This document shows, in pieces, positions 23,304 to 32,488 of a stretch of DNA of 35,972 nucleotides (position 1 is its first letter; every line of letters begins with the position of its first letter). The notes under the pieces were generated by a model. The model had not been told where the DNA came from. It saw nothing but the letters and a program-made list of their open reading frames with translations, and made no database searches. Position numbers and translations under genes: made by a program. This DNA is from Natrialba chahannaoensis JCM 10990. Its GTDB lineage: Archaea; Halobacteriota; Halobacteria; Halobacteriales; Natrialbaceae. The stretch lies in assembly GCF_000337135.1 (NCBI RefSeq), contig NZ_AOIN01000092.1, forward strand, positions 53,084 through 89,055, read 5' to 3'.

Positions 23304-24737
23304 TTACCCAAGGTGGATCGGATCGACCTTCATGAACTCCCGGAGGACGACAGTCGCGTACGACCCCTTCGGCAGCGCGAACGAGAGGGTGAGCGAGTCT
23401 GCTGCAGCCTCGGACTGCTCATCCCCGGCCGTCTCGACCCCGAGTTCAGTCTGCACGAGGACTGCCCGCCGCGTGCCAGTCGAGTGGAACTCACCGGGCA
23501 GGTCGAAGTCCTCGGGTGCAAGATCGAGGTCATCAAGCACGGCGCGTTCGATCTCACCCTGTTCACCGTCGGCGAGTTCTGTTTCGGTGCCGACCAGCGG
23601 CGCGGTGACGAACGCGCGCCCGCGCTCACAGTGGCGCGTCACAGACCGGACACGTCGCTCGTCGACGCGCTGGAGGCGGTCCGTATCCGGAAGCACGAGC
23701 TCCTCGGGCACGTCGTTGCCGGTGTCGGCGAAACACACAACGTCGCCCGCTATCGGGCGGTCGAACGGTAGCCCGCGCTCGAGTCGCTCTGAGAGCATCA
23801 GATTGAACGCGTACGACTGCGCGGCGTGGACGAACAGCCGCTGGAGGTTCGAGGGCATGCGCTCGAGTGCAGCGCGGAAGTCGGCGGGGTCGGGCTCGCT
23901 GCTTCCGTCGCCATTGGCGGTACACTCTGCGAGTTCGTGGAGCATCGAGCGCTCGTAGCGCAGTCGGTTCGGGAACCGATTGAGCGCTTCCTGCCAATCT
24001 CGTGTCTCCTCGATAAATCGGCGAGCCTCCTGTGTGCTCTCGGGTTCGGCATCTGCCGGCGCGCCAAGATAGGCCATCACTGCACCCTCCCAGTTCCCGC
24101 GGACGATTTCGAGACCGACCTCGTGGGTGACCGGCCGACGGCTGCCGAAGCGCTGCTGGCCGAAGAAGTTGGGGACGCCGACGGGTGTTGATTCCGTCTC
24201 TGACACATCACCGGTCGCAGCAACGTCGAGGCCACCGAACTCATACAGTTCGCCCGCGATCTGTGAGGCAGTTTCTGGTTGGTCGGCATCACTCACCACG
24301 ATTTCGAACTGATTCCCTGCGAGGTCACCGAACTCGAGTGACCGGCCGGCGCGTCCGAGGACCTCGAGGTCGGCACCGTCGATGTCGGGAAGTTCGGTGG
24401 CGTCGGTACCGCTGGAGGTATCGTAGACGGAGAAGAGCTGGGTCGTGACGGCGTACTTGTCCTTGGTGCCGGCCCAGTTGACGCGTTCGCGTGAGATGCC
24501 GAGTGCGTTCGAGAGACGGGTTGCGAAGTCGTTGGTATCCCAGCCGCGCAGGGTTGCGCGGAAGACGAGGTGTGGGTAGGCGTCGGTTGAGGCGTCGATC
24601 GGTTCAGTCGTGAAGCGCTCGCGTTCGCGAACGCGAAAGTGGTCGTCGGCCGCGCGGAGGCGGCCACCGACGCCGTCGGTGTCGCTGACGTAGGCCTGCA
24701 TTCCAACGGCCTGTTCCGTGGGGTGTGCCGGGCGCAT
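23304..24737 (-). CDS. truD: tRNA pseudouridine(13) synthase TruD
   Basis: 477 residues from the ATG at 24737 (MRPAHP). The catalytic motif [14 protein letters not shown] holds the nucleophilic Asp. '[11 protein letters not shown]' precedes it, and '[21 protein letters not shown]' and '[22 protein letters not shown]' are TruD/Pus7 signatures, the latter flanking the TruD insertion domain. The enzyme isomerises U13 (and related sites) in tRNA. The open frame extends far upstream of 24737 without conserved content. Pth2 lies upstream on the same strand, beyond three opposite-strand small genes. Confidence 0.95.
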   Translation of the reverse strand: MRPAHPTEQAVGMQAYVSDTDGVGGRLRAADDHFRVRERERFTTEPIDASTDAYPHLVFRATLRGWDTNDFATRLSNALGISRERVNWAGTKDKYAVTTQLFSVYDTSSGTDATELPDIDGADLEVLGRAGRSLEFGDLAGNQFEIVVSDADQPETASQIAGELYEFGGLDVAATGDVSETESTPVGVPNFFGQQRFGSRRPVTHEVGLEIVRGNWEGAVMAYLGAPADAEPESTQEARRFIEETRDWQEALNRFPNRLRYERSMLHELAECTANGDGSSEPDPADFRAALERMPSNLQRLFVHAAQSYAFNLMLSERLERGLPFDRPIAGDVVCFADTGNDVPEELVLPDTDRLQRVDERRVRSVTRHCERGRAFVTAPLVGTETELADGEQGEIERAVLDDLDLAPEDFDLPGEFHSTGTRRAVLVQTELGVETAGDEQSEAAADSLTLSFALPKGSYATVVLREFMKVDPIHLG

Positions 24738-24906
24738 GCTGATGACGTGGTTTTGGGTGCCGGCGGTAAATCGGTTCGTTCTTGCCGGTCGTTCGATTTG
24801 CCCGCCCTGTCTTCCTCTACGGGATCGAATCGTCGATATGGTTATTGCTGCTGGTAGCCTCACAGCGACAGGCGATCGACTGCCGATCTGTCTTGGAAAC
24901 CCCATC

Positions 24907-25125
24907 ATGGATGCAAACCACTCTCCGGAAGACCGGGCTGATGCGACTGATGCGTTTGAGTCTGAACTGAAGACGCTCGTCACGACTGGATTCGCGCGTG
25001 GAGCGGCTATCGAGGCGACGTGGGTGATCAAAACGCCAATCGGGGACGCACCCGATTGGATAGTTACCATCAAACGAGAGAATTCGACGCCCGACCCGCC
25101 ACACGACAGCTTTCCGGTCGAGTGA
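24907..25125 (+). CDS. Small conserved haloarchaeal hypothetical protein
   Basis: 72 residues from the ATG at 24907. '[40 protein letters not shown]' is one amphipathic helix followed by a two-stranded '[16 protein letters not shown]' sheet; I recall the same pattern in other haloarchaea as a hypothetical of about 70 residues. No motif suggests chemistry. It is divergent from truD; the upstream part of the frame overlaps the truD start and is not coding. Confidence 0.6.
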   Translation: MDANHSPEDRADATDAFESELKTLVTTGFARGAAIEATWVIKTPIGDAPDWIVTIKRENSTPDPPHDSFPVE

Positions 25126-25284
25126 TGGGTGAACGTTTCATTCGCCGTGATTGTTTCTTTCGGATGTAAGAATAGACAATAAAAGCTATAATGGCTCTCG
25201 CCTAGAGACACATGTACTCTGCTGAAGTCGGCTAGCGAGAATTGTCGGTGATCGGGAGCAGTGTAGGTGAAGTACGGAGCGAGT

Positions 25285-25719
25285 ATGAAGTCCCAGACAC
25301 ACAATCCTACCGATGAAGCGACAGAGACACGCCTGATCGATACGACTGAACTGTTCGACGCGTTCGCCGTCCAACGGCGACAGTACGCACTCGCATATCT
25401 CATACACCACCCATCACCGGTTCCAATCACGGACCTCGCCGTGTTCATCGCCCGCCAAGAACGCGATGCTGCAACCAGACCGTACTCAACGGATGACCAG
25501 TACGAGCGCGTACTGGTCGACCTCTGCCACGTTCACCTCCCAAAGCTAGCCGATATCGGCCTGCTTCAATACGACACGAACACCGAGCTCGTCGAACTTC
25601 TCGTCGACTCACAGATCCTCGTTCCGTACCTCGAACTAACGGATATCGACCACTTGGCCATCGATGTTAGCGTTGACAGTGACACTGACACAGACACCGA
25701 CGCACCACCCTCAGCGTGA
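25285..25719 (+). CDS. DUF7344-type winged-helix protein
   Basis: 144 residues from the ATG at 25285. '[21 protein letters not shown]', '[15 protein letters not shown]' and '[25 protein letters not shown]' form the winged-helix pattern (R-R-x-x-L..L, then 'L.H.HLPKL...G...YD') of the haloarchaeal DUF7344 group, putative transcription factors. A short Asp/Thr repeat tail ([10 protein letters not shown]) follows. The upstream region has a TATA-like AAAGCTATAAT near 25181-25191, about 100 bases before the start, so there is a leader. Target unknown. Confidence 0.75.
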   Translation: MKSQTHNPTDEATETRLIDTTELFDAFAVQRRQYALAYLIHHPSPVPITDLAVFIARQERDAATRPYSTDDQYERVLVDLCHVHLPKLADIGLLQYDTNTELVELLVDSQILVPYLELTDIDHLAIDVSVDSDTDTDTDAPPSA

Positions 25720-25855
25720 GCCACAGCGCGCGGTTGCGAGCCGCGGACTCACTTCTATCGCCTGCACGCCGTCTCCGTGCCGTGCGCCGTCGTCGTGGAC
25801 GGACGTGCTGACGCAGGAACGACCACTTTTCAGGACGGACCGCGACCGACACCGT

Positions 25856-26107
25856 ATGGTTACGCCCGTGAATCCCCCAGTGAGCCAGACGACGGTTCTC
25901 CCAGGTATCCCTGTCATTGCGACCCTGCTTCCTACCAGTGCCGTCGGCACCACCTCTGCTGTCATTGTGCTCGCCGCAGGCGTGTACACACTTGCGTTGC
26001 TCGTCGGCCTCGTATACGTCGACGAACCCCTCTCGAGACGAACGGCCTGGTGGGCGGGCCTGTCGCTCTCGGTACTTCTCGTCGCCGCCGCGGTGTGGCA
26101 ACTGTAG
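25856..26107 (+). CDS. Small two- to three-helix membrane protein
   Basis: 83 residues from the ATG at 25856. Hydrophobic segments are at about 25-55 ('SAVIVLAAGVYTLALLVGLVY') and 63-82 ('AWWAGLSLSVLLVAAAVWQ'), joined by a charged DEPLSRR loop; the N-terminal segment (VLPGIPVIATLLP) may be a third. I do not recognise a family. It converges on pth2 with 32 bases between the stops. Confidence 0.6.
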   Translation: MVTPVNPPVSQTTVLPGIPVIATLLPTSAVGTTSAVIVLAAGVYTLALLVGLVYVDEPLSRRTAWWAGLSLSVLLVAAAVWQL

Positions 26108-26139
26108 GGCAGGTCGCCGCTAAAACTGGAACTGAACCC

Positions 26140-26478
26140 CTAGAACAGCGAGAGTTCGCCCGTAATGCTATCGACCCGATCGTCACCCGCCGGTCCGACT
26201 GCGAGCGCCGTCACCGTCCCGGGCTCGAGTTGGGTGTGACCAGCGTCACGGACAACCGCGTTCGGCACGCCGTCGCGCTCGGCGATTTCAGCGAGTTCGT
26301 GCAACTGCCGCTCGCTCTCGCCCTTGAGCACGACCTTCTTCTGCCCGTTTCGCTTCCACTGGTCGCGCAGTTGCGAATCCGCCTTCTCGTAGGCCGACAG
26401 CGATGCGTGTGCGACCTGCGCGGCGAGCTTTCCCTGTCCCATGCCGATATCCGTGCGGGCGACGATGGCCTGCTTCAT
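26140..26478 (-). CDS. pth2: Peptidyl-tRNA hydrolase Pth2
   Basis: 112 residues starting [21 protein letters not shown], then [12 protein letters not shown] and '[20 protein letters not shown]', '[25 protein letters not shown]': the complete archaeal/eukaryotic Pth2 signature, including the active-site 'GKLAAQ.AHA' and 'DAG.T'. It releases peptides from prematurely dropped peptidyl-tRNA. The start at 26478 fits the family; the 21 upstream codons in frame do not. In many haloarchaea it neighbours truD; here they are separated. Confidence 0.96.
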   Translation of the reverse strand: MKQAIVARTDIGMGQGKLAAQVAHASLSAYEKADSQLRDQWKRNGQKKVVLKGESERQLHELAEIAERDGVPNAVVRDAGHTQLEPGTVTALAVGPAGDDRVDSITGELSLF

Positions 26479-26626
26479 GTCTCCGTACTCGAGTGCGACC
26501 GATAAAGCAGCGACGATCGAACGATAGCCATCTCCGACCACGCCGTGCCGGTGTCAGTGTGAGTGGCGTCCCGGTGCCATCGTGCGAGACGATACACATT
26601 TGGGGGCAGCATCGCTAGTCGCGAGC

Positions 26627-27247
26627 ATGAACCAGACGCGCCGTGCCTTCCTCGGGACGACGACCGTCGTCGGTCTCGGGGTCGTTGCCGGCTGTCTCGG
26701 CAGTGAGGATCCACCCGAGCCACCGGTCGCCGGCAATCCGGACGCCGACGTCACCGTGACGGTGTACGAAGACTTCTCCTGTCCGTTCTGTCGGGACTTC
26801 AAACTCGGCGTCTTTCCCGACCTCGAGGAGCAGTACCTCGAACCGGGCGACGTTCGATACGAGCATCGGGACTTCCCCGTCATCAACAGTCCGTGGTCCT
26901 GGGAGATTCCGAGCGCGGCCCGGGAGGTCTTCGAGAGTGCGGGCAACGACGCGTTCTGGGAGTTTACGACCGAGATCTACGCCTACCAGGGATCGTACAA
27001 CTACGGTGCCATCGAGGGCGTCGCCGACGAGGTCGGAGCCGACGGCGCGGCGATCCGCGACGCTGCCGAAGACGAGAGTCACCGCTCGACGGTCGAGGAC
27101 GACAAGTCCTACGGCGAATCCAACGGCGTCAGCGTAACCCCCACCATTCTCGTCAACGGCGACGCCGTCGAACTCTACGAATCCGAGGACTTCGAAGCGA
27201 GGGCACTCGAGGAGACGTCCGCCGCAATTGACGCGGCACTCGAGTAA
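26627..27247 (+). CDS. DsbA-family thioredoxin-fold lipoprotein (Tat-exported)
   Basis: 206 residues. The N-terminus has a twin-arginine signal (TRRAFLG) and lipobox VAGC at about residue 24, so it is exported folded and lipid-anchored outside, as usual in haloarchaea. Then come '[23 protein letters not shown]' with the active-site C-P-F-C, a helical insertion and '[13 protein letters not shown]' carrying the cis-proline. This is the DsbA/DSBA-like thioredoxin_4 type; it probably oxidises or isomerises disulfides of secreted proteins. The ATG at 26627 gives a proper signal peptide; an earlier in-frame start does not. Confidence 0.9.
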   Translation: MNQTRRAFLGTTTVVGLGVVAGCLGSEDPPEPPVAGNPDADVTVTVYEDFSCPFCRDFKLGVFPDLEEQYLEPGDVRYEHRDFPVINSPWSWEIPSAAREVFESAGNDAFWEFTTEIYAYQGSYNYGAIEGVADEVGADGAAIRDAAEDESHRSTVEDDKSYGESNGVSVTPTILVNGDAVELYESEDFEARALEETSAAIDAALE

Positions 27248-27453
27248 CTCTCTGCGCTCGTCTGTTGCGTGCATCCGCAATCTGTTCCTGTAGTCTGTTA
27301 CTGCAATCTGTTCCTCGTCAGTCGTACCCAGCCGTCCGTACGCTGCCACTGTCACCTGATCTCACGAAGCAGCTACTCGAGTACCGCCAACTCTCACCCC
27401 TATCCAAACGCTGGATCGAACAGTTTACACACCCGCCGTTCGACTCGTCGGAT

Positions 27454-28056
27454 ATGATCCTCTCCGATGCGGATATTCTCCGACGACTGGAGGAAGGCGA
27501 CCTCGTTGTCGATCCACTCGACGACCCCGAATTACAGATTCAGCCGGCAAGTGTTGACCTCCGACTGGGACGGGAGTTTCTTGAGTTCCAGCGGACGAAT
27601 ATCCCGTGTATCCACCCGACCTCGGAGCGAGAGGTCGACGAGTACGTGACCGAGACGGTTGTCGAGGACGGCGACGACTTCATTCTCCACCCGGGCGACT
27701 TCGTGCTCGGAACGACCTACGAGCGCGTCGAGATTCCGGCAGACCTGATCGCCCACGTCGAGGGTCGGTCTTCGCTCGGCCGACTTGCTGTTGTCGTTCA
27801 CGCCACTGCGGGGCTCTGCGACCCGGGATACCGTGGGCAGATCACGCTTGAACTCTCGAATCTCGGCAGTGCGCCGGTCGCGCTCACGCCGGGGATGCGA
27901 ATCTCACAGCTCACGTTTACGGAACTCAAAACGAAGGCAGAGCGACCCTACGGCAGCGAGCGCGGCTCGAAATATCAGGATCAAGACGGACCCCAGGCCT
28001 CGCGCATTCAGAGCGATCACGAGTTCGGTGGTGACCAACTGGACCGAGACGACTGA
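27454..28056 (+). CDS. dcd: dCTP deaminase
   Basis: 200 residues from the ATG at 27454. '[22 protein letters not shown]' opens the family; then '[12 protein letters not shown]', '[17 protein letters not shown]', '[19 protein letters not shown]' and '[16 protein letters not shown]' with the catalytic Glu of ITLEL. It converts dCTP to dUTP for dTMP synthesis; some archaeal members also hydrolyse dUTP, and the sequence read by eye does not separate the two types. The frame runs upstream to 27265, but the family starts at MILSD. Confidence 0.93.
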   Translation: MILSDADILRRLEEGDLVVDPLDDPELQIQPASVDLRLGREFLEFQRTNIPCIHPTSEREVDEYVTETVVEDGDDFILHPGDFVLGTTYERVEIPADLIAHVEGRSSLGRLAVVVHATAGLCDPGYRGQITLELSNLGSAPVALTPGMRISQLTFTELKTKAERPYGSERGSKYQDQDGPQASRIQSDHEFGGDQLDRDD

Positions 28057-28141
28057 TCGAGGGCCTCTCGGTTACGATTGCAACGATTCGACAGTGCTCA
28101 AAGCGGTGTCGTGTGGACAACTATTTGTTTGGCAGTGGCGG

Positions 28142-28513
28142 CTACAGCTTTGACGAGAGCCACGTGCCGAGCACAATCCCGAACCCGATTCCGATCAAGA
28201 CTCCGGAAGTGAGCCCAAGATTCAGGAGTTCGGTTCCAGCAACGATGCCGATCAGGAAGCCGATGCTGAATCCAGCGTAGCTGCCGGCACCGCGGCGCTG
28301 GCTCTGTGAGACCTCGCCCGTGAGTCCGGCGACGACGCCAGCGACTGCAAGCGCACCCGCCAGCGCACCGATCGGCAGGGCGAACAGCATCGAGAACGCG
28401 ATCATATGCGTGATCAGCCCCTCGATGGAAGCGCTGACGACGATGAACGTTGCAAAGCCGGATGCAATGGCGAGTACGGGCGCGGGCACAGGCGCAGAAG
28501 TAGTGTCAGTCAT
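28142..28513 (-). CDS. Small integral membrane protein, unknown function
   Basis: 123 residues with about four transmembrane segments: 'PAPVLAIASGFATFIVVSA', 'MIAFSMLFALPIGALAGALAVAGVVAGL', 'GFSIGFLIGIVAGTELL' and 'GVLIGIGFGIVLGTWL'. It is Gly/Ala-rich and ends in a short basic SSKL. A short cytoplasmic or outside loop, SQSQRRGAGS, separates the middle segments. I do not recognise a named family. It converges with dcd. Confidence 0.65.
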   Translation of the reverse strand: MTDTTSAPVPAPVLAIASGFATFIVVSASIEGLITHMIAFSMLFALPIGALAGALAVAGVVAGLTGEVSQSQRRGAGSYAGFSIGFLIGIVAGTELLNLGLTSGVLIGIGFGIVLGTWLSSKL

Positions 28514-28660
28514 CCGTTTTTCCTAGGTTTCGCCGACGACCGTATAAATGATCCGTCGTATCGCTATGGTTCGATAGCATCTGTGAGACGTTGTCACCGC
28601 CAGCGAGTTCACGAGGTCTACAGCCACCGCACAACGGGACCCACAACAACAGCAACAACA

Positions 28661-28671
28661 AGACCCATAAG
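28661..28671 (+). promoter_or_regulatory. TATA-like region of thiR
   Basis: CCATAAGTTATT lies about 35-45 bases before the ATG at 28706. A self-regulatory site could be near it, but I see no clear symmetric operator. Confidence 0.4.
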
Positions 28672-28705
28672 TTATTCCCCAGGCACTCATACGGAGAACT
28701 AACAG

Positions 28706-29605
28706 ATGCAATTCGTCGAAGAGATTGTCGTCGACGAGTTCCTGCCGACGATCCGGTCACTGTTGGCAGGCGAACTCCGCGAGCGTGGCCTCACCCAGAG
28801 CGACGTCGCGGATGTCCTCGGGATCAGCCAAAGTGCCGTCTCGAAGTACGCCCACGGTGACGTCACGATCAACGAACGCATCGCCGACGACGAGCGCGTC
28901 AGCGCCACCATCGAGGAACTCGCCGACGGCCTCTCGACAGGCGACGTGACGCCCGTCCAGGCGCTCATCGAACTCGAAGTCCTCGTGCGCGAACTTGAGA
29001 CGGGAGGCGATCTGCTCGCACAACTCCACGAGGAGGCGGTGCCCGAACTCGCAGATCACGGCGCGAGCTTCCGGGTGCACGACCCCGAGAGCGACCTGCG
29101 GACCAGTGAGCGTGTCGTTTCGTCGCTGCGCCGCGGATTGCGGATTCTCGAAAACGCAAGCGGCTTCGCGGGACTCATCCCGGCAGTTGGGTCGAACCTC
29201 GTCGCCTGCACGCCGGATGCGGAGGGTATCGACGACGTGGCCGGTGTCCCCGGTCGCATCTTCGACGTAAAAGGACGAACGACGGTCCCCGCCGCTCCCG
29301 AGTTCGGTGTCTCCGAACACGTTGCAACCGTATTGCTCGCCGCGCGTCGTCACGGCGCGGATGCCTCGGCGGCGATCAACATTGCCTATGATGACGACCT
29401 GCTCGCCGCCCTCACGGAGCGTGGCCACGTGACCGCCGAATTCGACGAAGTCGACGACATTACCTCGAGCGTCGGTGCAGCGATCGACGACGAACCAGAG
29501 GCGACCGTGCTGTATCAGACCGGCGGTACCGGTATCGAACCGCTGATTTACGTCCTCGGTGCCGATGCGGAGTCCGTCGCGGACGACGTGCGGTCGTTGC
29601 TCTAA
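28706..29605 (+). CDS. thiR: Thiamine regulator ThiR (HTH + ThiN)
   Basis: 299 residues. An XRE-type helix-turn-helix lies at about 20-50 ('LRERGLTQSDVADVLGISQSAVSKYAHGDV'). After a helical linker, residues about 125-299 form a ThiN domain ('RVVSSLRRGLRILENASGFAGLIPAVGSNLVACTPDA', 'VPGRIFDVKGRTTVP', 'FGVSEHVATVLLAARR', 'VLYQTGGTGIEPLIYVLG'). The HTH-ThiN fusion is the archaeal ThiR family, a repressor of thiamine biosynthesis and uptake genes that senses a thiamine phosphate through the ThiN domain. No thiamine pathway genes adjoin it here. A tnpB element has inserted just downstream. Confidence 0.85.
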   Translation: MQFVEEIVVDEFLPTIRSLLAGELRERGLTQSDVADVLGISQSAVSKYAHGDVTINERIADDERVSATIEELADGLSTGDVTPVQALIELEVLVRELETGGDLLAQLHEEAVPELADHGASFRVHDPESDLRTSERVVSSLRRGLRILENASGFAGLIPAVGSNLVACTPDAEGIDDVAGVPGRIFDVKGRTTVPAAPEFGVSEHVATVLLAARRHGADASAAINIAYDDDLLAALTERGHVTAEFDEVDDITSSVGAAIDDEPEATVLYQTGGTGIEPLIYVLGADAESVADDVRSLL

Positions 29606-29660
29606 CTTCTGCGGTTTCGCAGAGCCACGGTAACAGACGACGATTTATACTGGTTTGCTA

Positions 29661-29704
29661 GGCGAATACCCCGACCCACCGTGGTCAGGGATGAAGCCGA
29701 CAGC
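29661..29704 (+). repeat. Left end of tnpB element 1
   Basis: CCCGACCC, a four-base gap, then GTGGTCAGGG form a foldable arm pair followed by ATGAAGCCGACAGC. The same order occurs inverted at 34814-34856 before the second tnpB, so it marks the shared left end recognised by TnpA. Confidence 0.6.
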
Positions 29705-29750
29705 CACCGAACAAACCATTAAGTAGACACAATCCAACCAGTAGGAAGCG

Positions 29751-30992
29751 ATGGAATATAGTCACCGCTACTACGTTTATCCGACACAAGAGGTAGCGGT
29801 TCGACTGGAGCACCACATCGACGTTCATCGCCAACTCTACAACCACATCCGCTGGGACTACGAAAACAGCCCAGAGGATGACAAGCCCAGTGAGTACGAC
29901 CAAAACAACAAACTCCCCGAGTGGAAACAACGGTGGCCGGTGTTCAGCGAACTCCACTCAAAAGCCGCCCAAGCCACCGTCGCACGCTTCCACCGCAACC
30001 TCTCGAACCTTTGTAAGAAGAAAGAGAAGGGACACAAAGTTGGACGGCTCAAACGGCAAGCACCCACCGAGTATCGGAGCGTGACGTACAATCAGTCCGG
30101 TTTCGACCTTGATGAAAAGAGGGGCCACGACAAGTACGCGCACGTCCGATTCAGCAAAATTGGATGGGTCAAAATCCGATACTCTCGCCCGATTCCCGAC
30201 CACGCCACGATCAAAGAAGCCACGTTCAAAAAGGAGACAACTGGCGAGTGGTTCGTCTCCTACGGGTTGGAAACCGACGATGCTGACCTGCCGGCGAAAC
30301 CCGACGTGGGCTCGCTGAACGCGAGCAACAGCGTGGGTATCGACCTCGGTATCCTCAACTACATCCACACCAGCGACGGCAAAACCGTGGATTGGCTCAA
30401 CCTCGAAAACGACTACGAGCGATTGCGCCGCGAGCAACGCAAGCTCTCGCGGAAAGAACATGGGTCGAACAACTGGGAGAAGCAACGCCGAGAAGTTGCG
30501 AAGGTCACGCGTCGTATCCAGCGGAAGGTGCTGGACTACCAGCACAAGTTGACGACGTGGCTCGTCCACGAATACGATGTCGTGTTCGTGGAAGACCTCA
30601 ACGTATCGGGAATGTTCCAAGGGGATGGGAACGCTCGGAACAAGCAGGATGCGGCGTGGCGACAGTTCATCACGCTCCTCGAATACAAAGCCGATCTGTA
30701 CGGCACGCACGTCAAGCAGGTTGAACCTGAGGGAACAACGAAGGAGTGTGCATCGTGTGGCGTGGAGACAGCGAAACCCATCTGGGTGAGAGAACACTCC
30801 TGCCCGTCGTGCGGTTTCGAGACGGACAGAGATGCAAACGCGGCGATGAACGTCCTCAAGCGCGGCTTTTCTGAACTAGGGAAGGGATGGCCCGAAGACA
30901 CGCCTGTGGAGACTGTGACCGCTACGGACACGACTCAGTTCGAGTCTGTGTCTGCAAGTCACGTCGTGAAAACAGGAAGCCTGCCCTCGTGA
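29751..30992 (+). CDS. tnpB: RNA-guided endonuclease TnpB, element 1
   Basis: 413 residues. The split RuvC active site is complete: Asp in VGIDLGILN, Glu in VFVEDLNVSG and Asp in ETDRDANAAMNV. The zinc finger lies between the last two (CASCG ... CPSCG). The N-terminus 'YYVYPTQEVAVRLEHHIDVHRQLYNH' is the standard helical opening. TnpB proteins cut DNA guided by an RNA made from the element's right end, which favours retention of the element. The stop codon lies in the loop of the right-end hairpin. The ATG at 29751 is the first in frame after the left end. Confidence 0.93.
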   Translation: MEYSHRYYVYPTQEVAVRLEHHIDVHRQLYNHIRWDYENSPEDDKPSEYDQNNKLPEWKQRWPVFSELHSKAAQATVARFHRNLSNLCKKKEKGHKVGRLKRQAPTEYRSVTYNQSGFDLDEKRGHDKYAHVRFSKIGWVKIRYSRPIPDHATIKEATFKKETTGEWFVSYGLETDDADLPAKPDVGSLNASNSVGIDLGILNYIHTSDGKTVDWLNLENDYERLRREQRKLSRKEHGSNNWEKQRREVAKVTRRIQRKVLDYQHKLTTWLVHEYDVVFVEDLNVSGMFQGDGNARNKQDAAWRQFITLLEYKADLYGTHVKQVEPEGTTKECASCGVETAKPIWVREHSCPSCGFETDRDANAAMNVLKRGFSELGKGWPEDTPVETVTATDTTQFESVSASHVVKTGSLPS

Positions 30993-31004
30993 GAGCAGGA
31001 TTCC
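30975..31004 (+). ncRNA. Right-end hairpin / probable 3' part of guide RNA of TnpB 1
   Basis: GGAA (30975-30978) and CCTGC (30980-30984) pair with GCAGG (30995-30999) and TTCC (31001-31004), with one mismatch. The tnpB stop TGA (30990-30992) lies in the loop. In this family a sense RNA overlapping the tnpB 3' end serves as the guide scaffold. Its 5' end cannot be set by eye, and the guide would begin at the element edge just downstream. Confidence 0.45.
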
Positions 31005-31074
31005 CCGCACCACCGTGTGCGGAGTAACATTCAATTGTCCGGTCGTGGAACTCCGCGAGCAGAGCACCAATAGC

Positions 31075-31938
31075 ATGTCGATGGTTTCTGATTCCGATTC
31101 TAATACTAGCTCTGACTCCGACTCCACATCCACATCCCAGTCCAGACTCGGACTCGAGTCCGAATCCGCACAGGAGTTCTACGGCCGCTGGGCACGACTG
31201 TACGACCTGATCGCCCGCCAGACGCCCGGAATCGCCCGACTCAGACGCCGAGCAGCCGCCGCCTGTCGACTCGAGCGCGGCGACACCGTCGTCGAAATGG
31301 GTTGTGGAACCGGGGCGAACCTGCCGTATCTCCGAGAGCAGGTCGGCCCCGAGGGAACCGTTATCGGGATCGACTTCACGCGACCGGTACTCGAGCGGGC
31401 GCGTGTGATGATCGCCGACCGCGGCTACGAGAACGTACACGTCGTCCGCGGCGATGCGACAGAGCCGCCGTTTGCAGCCGTCGCTGATGTTGGGTTGGGT
31501 TCCAGTATTAGTGCCGGTTCCGGTACTGGTACCGATACCGATACCGATACCGGTACCAGTGACGACGAAAACGGCGACGGGACCGACATCGACGCACTCC
31601 TCGCGACGTTCGTCGTCGGGATGCTCGACGATCCTGCTGGTGCGGTCGACCACTGGTGTGACCTCGTTGGTCCCGGCGGTCACGTCGTCCTCGCAAACGC
31701 TGCTCGCTGCGACGACGATCGCTGGTATTCGTTCCCGGTCAACGCCGTCTTCCGCGCGATCGTCGTCCTCTCGACACCGCCGACGACCAAACTGCGCTAC
31801 GAACGCGAACCACACCTGCGACTCGACGACCGGATCGACGCGGCACACACCCAACTCAGAGAGAACTCACGCGCTGTCGCCGACGAAACGCTCGTCTTCG
31901 GCGTGGTCAAACTGACTGGCGGCGAACTTCCGACCTAA
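31075..31938 (+). CDS. Class I SAM-dependent methyltransferase (UbiE/COQ5-like)
   Basis: 287 residues from the ATG at 31075. After a Ser/Asp/Thr-rich start of about 25 residues come 'FYGRWARLYDLIARQTPG', motif I 'VVEMGCGTGANLPYL', 'VIGIDFTRPVLERARV', 'VHVVRGDATEPPF', then 'LLATFVVGMLDDPAGAV', 'GGHVVLANAA'. This is the Methyltransf_11/25 layout; the substrate is unknown. A tandem repeat-encoded insert (GTGTDTDTDTGT) splits the fold between the GDATEPPF and LLATFVVGM strands. tnpB element 1 ends about 70 bases upstream and may supply or disrupt the promoter. An alternative start is ATG 31081. Confidence 0.82.
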   Translation: MSMVSDSDSNTSSDSDSTSTSQSRLGLESESAQEFYGRWARLYDLIARQTPGIARLRRRAAAACRLERGDTVVEMGCGTGANLPYLREQVGPEGTVIGIDFTRPVLERARVMIADRGYENVHVVRGDATEPPFAAVADVGLGSSISAGSGTGTDTDTDTGTSDDENGDGTDIDALLATFVVGMLDDPAGAVDHWCDLVGPGGHVVLANAARCDDDRWYSFPVNAVFRAIVVLSTPPTTKLRYEREPHLRLDDRIDAAHTQLRENSRAVADETLVFGVVKLTGGELPT

Positions 31939-31988
31939 CGCAGAATAGCTGCTTTTGTCGGTTCTCGGTTCGTGCTCGTTACCTCTCG

Positions 31989-32399
31989 TTACGCCGGAAC
32001 GTCAAACCCCTCGAACTCCCGTACCTGCTCGCGGATTGTTTCCGGAATCGGCGCTGGGCGTCCGGTCTCAGGATCGATCTGGACCATCGTCGTCTCCGCC
32101 GTCGTTGCTACCTCCTCACCCGTCCAGATCTCGTACTCCATCGTGCAACTGCTCTCACCGAGGTCGGTCACCTCGAGTCTCACGACTGGCTCGTCGTTGA
32201 TCGTGATCGGCCGCTTGTAGGTAAGTTCGAGATTCGCGATCACGAAGGAGACCTCGTCCTGTGGAATGTCGAGCACCGTCTCCAGGTACTCCGTTCGCGC
32301 CGTCTCGATGTAGGTCGCGTGCACCGCGTTGTTCACGTGATCCAGCGGATCGAGGTCGCGAAATCGCACGGGAACCTCGGTCGTAAACTTCTCACTCAT
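31989..32399 (-). CDS. Acyl-CoA thioesterase, 4-hydroxybenzoyl-CoA thioesterase/YbgC family
   Basis: 136 residues, a single hotdog fold. 'VRFRDLDPLDHVNNAVHATYIETARTEYL' holds the D-x-x-x-H-V-N-N active-site motif (catalytic Asp), followed by 'LTYKRPITINDEPVVRLEVTDLG' and 'VATTAETTMVQID'. It hydrolyses acyl-CoA; the acyl group is not evident. The start at 32399 fits the family. The gene stands alone, convergent with the methyltransferase. Confidence 0.9.
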   Translation of the reverse strand: MSEKFTTEVPVRFRDLDPLDHVNNAVHATYIETARTEYLETVLDIPQDEVSFVIANLELTYKRPITINDEPVVRLEVTDLGESSCTMEYEIWTGEEVATTAETTMVQIDPETGRPAPIPETIREQVREFEGFDVPA

Positions 32400-32488
32400 T
32401 GTGTGTTTTGAGGGCTGCCCGACAAAAGTACACGTCGATTCCGGCGATGACTGTCGGCTGTTCTCATTCCCAAGACGGTGCCAGACGG

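Larger units (their letters stand above)
29661..31010 (+). mobile_element. IS200/IS605-group solo tnpB element (IS1341 type), element 1
   Basis: It comprises a left-end hairpin (29661-29704), an intact tnpB and a right-end hairpin spanning the tnpB stop. No tnpA (Y1 transposase) is present, so movement would need a transposase in trans. The exact right boundary is uncertain; it is probably within 31005-31015. It lies between thiR and a methyltransferase gene. Confidence 0.7.

Noticed and set aside
29751-30992. Cas12-type effector
   Set aside because: Size, motif spacing and element ends are those of TnpB; there is no CRISPR array nearby.
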